Source: Planctomycetota bacterium
GTDB lineage: Bacteria > Planctomycetota > Planctomycetia > Pirellulales > Pirellulaceae
NCBI GenBank assembly: GCA_026692885.1
Contig: JAPLNJ010000374.1
Location: 1-15,879, forward strand
Direction of reading: 5' to 3'
Length of the DNA: 15,879 bases
Shown here: piece by piece, positions 13,436 through 15,879 of the stretch
How positions within the stretch are numbered: position 1 is the stretch's first letter
Layout of the letters: each line of letters begins with the position of its first letter
Notes under the pieces: generated by a model
What the model saw: the letters and a program-made list of their open reading frames with translations, nothing else
Database searches by the model: none
What the model was told of the DNA's origin: nothing
Translations under genes and position numbers: made by a program

Positions 13436-15879
13436 TTATGCCCTGGCGACCTCAGCGGCGATCGCGGAAATTGCTTGCTCCAATTCCGTCGTCTCGGCAG
13501 GCATGTCCACGAAGTCATCCGGAGATGGAGATTTCGTCGGGCGACAAAGTGTAGGGGAAATGAGGAACTTGGTGGATACGCCATCTTGTCGATGCGTTCG
13601 TAACCGTACTTGCGGGGACGCCGTGATGGTCGACCGTTGCTCAGTTAGACCGCGCGGAATCAGGCATTGGGCACCTGCAGTCTGCGCGAGCGGGTCCCCT
13701 CGACCATATTTCGGATGACTTGACGAAATGGATTCGATGAATGCTGCGTCCCGGGTCTGAAGCCGTAGGACGACGTCAGGCGGTTCGGTGAACTCTCCCT
13801 CGCCGCCGGACACCGTTGGAAACAGTCCCGCTCCAAACCTGTTGATGTAGTTGATGACAATCAAGACATCGGTCGGGGTAAGCTGGCCATCCCCGCTCGG
13901 ATCCAAGAACGGCGGCGGAGCTGGCGTGGGATATGAAGCAGTCGCTAAGTCCCTGGAACTGCTGGTATTGATGTCGCTAATCAGAGTGAGCACATCGATG
14001 GCCGTGATGTATCCATCGCCCGTGACGTCGCACGGGTGACGTGGGTTCTGCCAAGTCGGCCCAACGACCAGAGTAGTCCAGGCATCGCTGGCATCGCCCC
14101 CCAAGGCGTTACCGCCGACATCCTGAATGCCAGATCCTCCGGCCGTCAGCTGCAGCTCGTAACTGCCCGACACCCCCGTCAGGCCCGACAAGTTCCCCAG
14201 CGTCCACGTGAGGCTGTCGCTAGTGGTCAGCGTCTGGGCACCGGTGAGCAGGTTGCTGCCCCCATCGCGAGTCAACGCCACGTCGGCCAGGTCGAAGCCG
14301 CCGACCGCTTCGCTGAACACGATCTGGATGGACGTTACCGCCGTGTTCCGCGGATCTGGAGTCACGTCCACGATATCCACCGTCGGCGACGTGTCGTCAT
14401 CGTTCGTCGTGACCGACACCGTCTGGTCCGCCAGCGGGCGAAAGACGCTGTCCGAGCTGGCGTCCACCACCGACACCGTCACCAAGCTGCCCACCGCTCC
14501 GTCCACGATCGAATCGTCCACCGCCGTGATCGTCACCGTCTGCGTCGTGTTCCAGTTGGCCGGCGTGAACGTCAGCGTAGCCTTGTCCACCGTGGCTTCC
14601 GTCGCGTCGCTGGCCAGCACCGAGAACACCACGTCCGCAAGCGGCTGCCGCGTCAGTACCACCGTGAACGTATCCGTCGTGTTCGGCTCCGTCACCGTCG
14701 CCGTGGTCTTCGACAGCGTAAAGCCCGGCACGTCGTCGTCATTCGTCGTCACGACCACCGTCTGGTCCTCCGTCCCGTCGCTGGCCAGCGCCGAGAACAC
14801 CACGTCCGAGAGTGGCTGCCGCGTCAGCACCACCGCGAACGTGTCCGTCGTGTTCGGCTCCGTCACCGTCGCCGTGGTCTTCGACAGCGTAAAGCCCGGC
14901 ACGTCGTCGTCATTCGTCGTCACCGAAACCGTCTGGTCCGGCAGATCGCGAAAGGCGTTGTCCGAGCTGGCAGCCACCACGAACACCGTCACCAAGCTGC
15001 CCACCGCTCCGTCCACGGTCGAATCGTCCACCGCCGTGATCGTCACCGTCTGCGCTGTGTTCCAGTCGGCTGGCCTGAACGTCAGCAGGGCCTTGTCCAC
15101 CGTCGCTTCCGTGGCATCGCTCGCCGTCACGGAGAACACCACATTCGTGAGCGGCTGCCGCGTCAGCACCACCGTGAACGTGGCCGTCCCGGTCGGCTCC
15201 CAGACGTCGGCGGTCGCTCTTGACAGCGCGAACCCCGGCGTGTCGTCGTCATACGTCGTCACCCACACGATTCGATCCGCCATGACGTTCCAAGCCTCGT
15301 CAGAATCGGGGCCCACAACCGACAGGGTCACCGTGCTCATCACAGCACCATCCCCCGTGAGATCGTCCACCGCCGCGATCGTCACCGTCTGTGCCAGGTT
15401 CCAGTCGCTTGACGTAAATCTCAGCGTGGCCTTGTCCACCGTCGTCTCCGTCGCATCGCTGGCCGTCACCAAGATCACCACGTCCGCCAACGGCCGTCTC
15501 GCTAGCACGACCGTAAACGTGTCCTTCGTGTTGGGTTCCATCACACCTACCGTCGTCGTCGATAGAGTCAACCCCGGCAGATCGTTGTCGGTCGTCACCA
15601 CGCTCACCGTTTGGTTCGGCAAGGCGTCCCAGGCGTCGTCCGACTTGGCCGCGTCCACCGCGAGCGTGATCAGCGTCGTCTGGTTCCCGTCCACGATTAG
15701 GTCATCCACGCCGGTCACCGTGACTGTCTGCGCCTGGCTCCAGTTGGACGGTGTAAAGGTCAGCGTGGCCTTGTCCACCGTGGCCTCGCCTGGGTCACTA
15801 CTGCTCACCGCGAGCACGACGTTGGACAACGGCTGCCGGTTCAAGACCACCGCGAAGGTGTCCGTCGTACCCGCTTCGG
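13436..15879 (-). CDS. Large secreted Calx-beta-like repeat protein with C-terminal dockerin-type EF-hands (5' end outside window)
   Basis: The minus-strand frame is open through 15879, so only the C-terminal ~813 residues are seen. First come tandem ~113-residue beta-sandwich repeats with signatures FTVVLTRQPLADVVFSV, ATLTFTPANWNTTQTVTI and VDDSIVDG, ending TTNDDD; they resemble Calx-beta or related extracellular domains, and the Asp clusters suggest calcium binding. An Ig-like domain follows (VDIVDVTPDPRNTAVTSI ... LQLTAGGSGIQDVGGNAL). Then come two dockerin-type EF-hands, DVTGDGYITAIDVLTLI (about 13985-14034) and DPSGDGQLTPTDVLIVI (about 13855-13907). The tail of ~120 residues ends AISAIAAEVARA. 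This architecture is common in planctomycete surface proteins; there the EF-hands are not known to mean a cellulosome. One repeat is only 57 residues. Ligand and anchoring are unknown. Confidence 0.85.
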   Translation of the reverse strand, partial: EAGTTDTFAVVLNRQPLSNVVLAVSSSDPGEATVDKATLTFTPSNWSQAQTVTVTGVDDLIVDGNQTTLITLAVDAAKSDDAWDALPNQTVSVVTTDNDLPGLTLSTTTVGVMEPNTKDTFTVVLARRPLADVVILVTASDATETTVDKATLRFTSSDWNLAQTVTIAAVDDLTGDGAVMSTVTLSVVGPDSDEAWNVMADRIVWVTTYDDDTPGFALSRATADVWEPTGTATFTVVLTRQPLTNVVFSVTASDATEATVDKALLTFRPADWNTAQTVTITAVDDSTVDGAVGSLVTVFVVAASSDNAFRDLPDQTVSVTTNDDDVPGFTLSKTTATVTEPNTTDTFAVVLTRQPLSDVVFSALASDGTEDQTVVVTTNDDDVPGFTLSKTTATVTEPNTTDTFTVVLTRQPLADVVFSVLASDATEATVDKATLTFTPANWNTTQTVTITAVDDSIVDGAVGSLVTVSVVDASSDSVFRPLADQTVSVTTNDDDTSPTVDIVDVTPDPRNTAVTSIQIVFSEAVGGFDLADVALTRDGGSNLLTGAQTLTTSDSLTWTLGNLSGLTGVSGSYELQLTAGGSGIQDVGGNALGGDASDAWTTLVVGPTWQNPRHPCDVTGDGYITAIDVLTLISDINTSSSRDLATASYPTPAPPPFLDPSGDGQLTPTDVLIVINYINRFGAGLFPTVSGGEGEFTEPPDVVLRLQTRDAAFIESISSSHPKYGRGDPLAQTAGAQCLIPRGLTEQRSTITASPQVRLRTHRQDGVSTKFLISPTLCRPTKSPSPDDFVDMPAETTELEQAISAIAAEVARA
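14398..15879 (-). repeat. In-gene tandem repeat array, 339-bp period with one 171-bp unit
   Basis: The DDDxPGF-encoding junction recurs with start points 15572, 15233, 14894 and 14723, giving spacings of 339, 339 and 171 bp, with a last full unit ending near 14398. The short unit lacks 168 bp in frame (junction near 14768, ASDGTE joined to DQTVVV). Bases 14673-14752 and 14844-14923 are identical over 80 bp, so at least one duplication or conversion is recent. Confidence 0.85.

Noticed and set aside
14036..15223. Plus-strand open frame of 395 codons opposite the repeat protein
   Set aside because: Arg/His-rich periodic translation that simply mirrors the repeats; the minus strand has Calx-beta-like, Ig-like and EF-hand signatures.
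14398..15879. Regular repeats considered as a CRISPR array
   Set aside because: The period is 339 bp, repeats are coding and in frame, and there are no short identical repeats with unique spacers or cas genes.

Overview
The window looks like a piece of a Planctomycetes chromosome (Pirellula/Rhodopirellula-like). This is an inference from several things: uniformly high GC, strong GC-ending codon use, intergenic regions built from mosaics of GC-rich inverted repeats, a large secreted beta-sandwich protein ending in dockerin-type EF-hands, and an AsmA-like giant beside a GT39-type enzyme. No rRNA, tRNA, CRISPR array or recognisable transposase gene was seen.

Layout. 1-244: repeat-rich leader with a possible 16-codon ORF, a perfect 24-bp inverted repeat and a copy of a TTGCGCAA-type repeat. 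245-2505: chrA (two-domain chromate transporter) and fmt (Met-tRNA formyltransferase), 11 nt apart, same strand. 2608-4753: a good sigma70-type promoter and a membrane-anchored nucleotide-sugar 4,6-dehydratase of the CapD/WbpM/PglF class. 4754-5356: no gene; a perfect 22-bp palindrome, the first copy of a ~223-bp palindromic element, and a promoter-like pair. 5357-10046: a GT39-like membrane glycosyltransferase overlapping by 8 nt a 1102-residue AsmA-like protein. 10043-10265: the second copy of the element in opposite orientation; its edge contains the AsmA-like stop codon. 10320-11986: promoter-like sequence, dapF, and a DUF374-type acyltransferase 1 nt later. 11987-12669: no intact gene; a patchwork of inverted repeats ending in what looks like the ribosome binding site and first 15 codons of a narH-type nitrate reductase beta subunit. 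12670-13260: a truncated M15 peptidase running into a repeat element (13121-13290). 13339-13368: a strong hairpin, probably a shared terminator. 13436-15879 (minus): the 3' part of a large secreted repeat protein, open at the window edge.

Functionally, most genes serve the envelope: sugar-nucleotide modification (CapD-like), lipid-linked sugar transfer (GT39-like), lipid transport or outer-membrane assembly (AsmA-like), peptidoglycan precursor synthesis (dapF), acyl transfer (DUF374) and a secreted surface protein. The strongest candidate for something undescribed is the ~223-bp element. Each copy carries a perfect 32-bp stem (GGGGTCAGACGTACAG...) around a 32-nt loop, and the two copies flank the GT39/AsmA pair in inverted orientation. 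They could be a non-autonomous mobile palindrome, a bidirectional terminator family, or the borders of a movable or invertible envelope cassette. No biochemical claim here has been tested; all function is by family resemblance.
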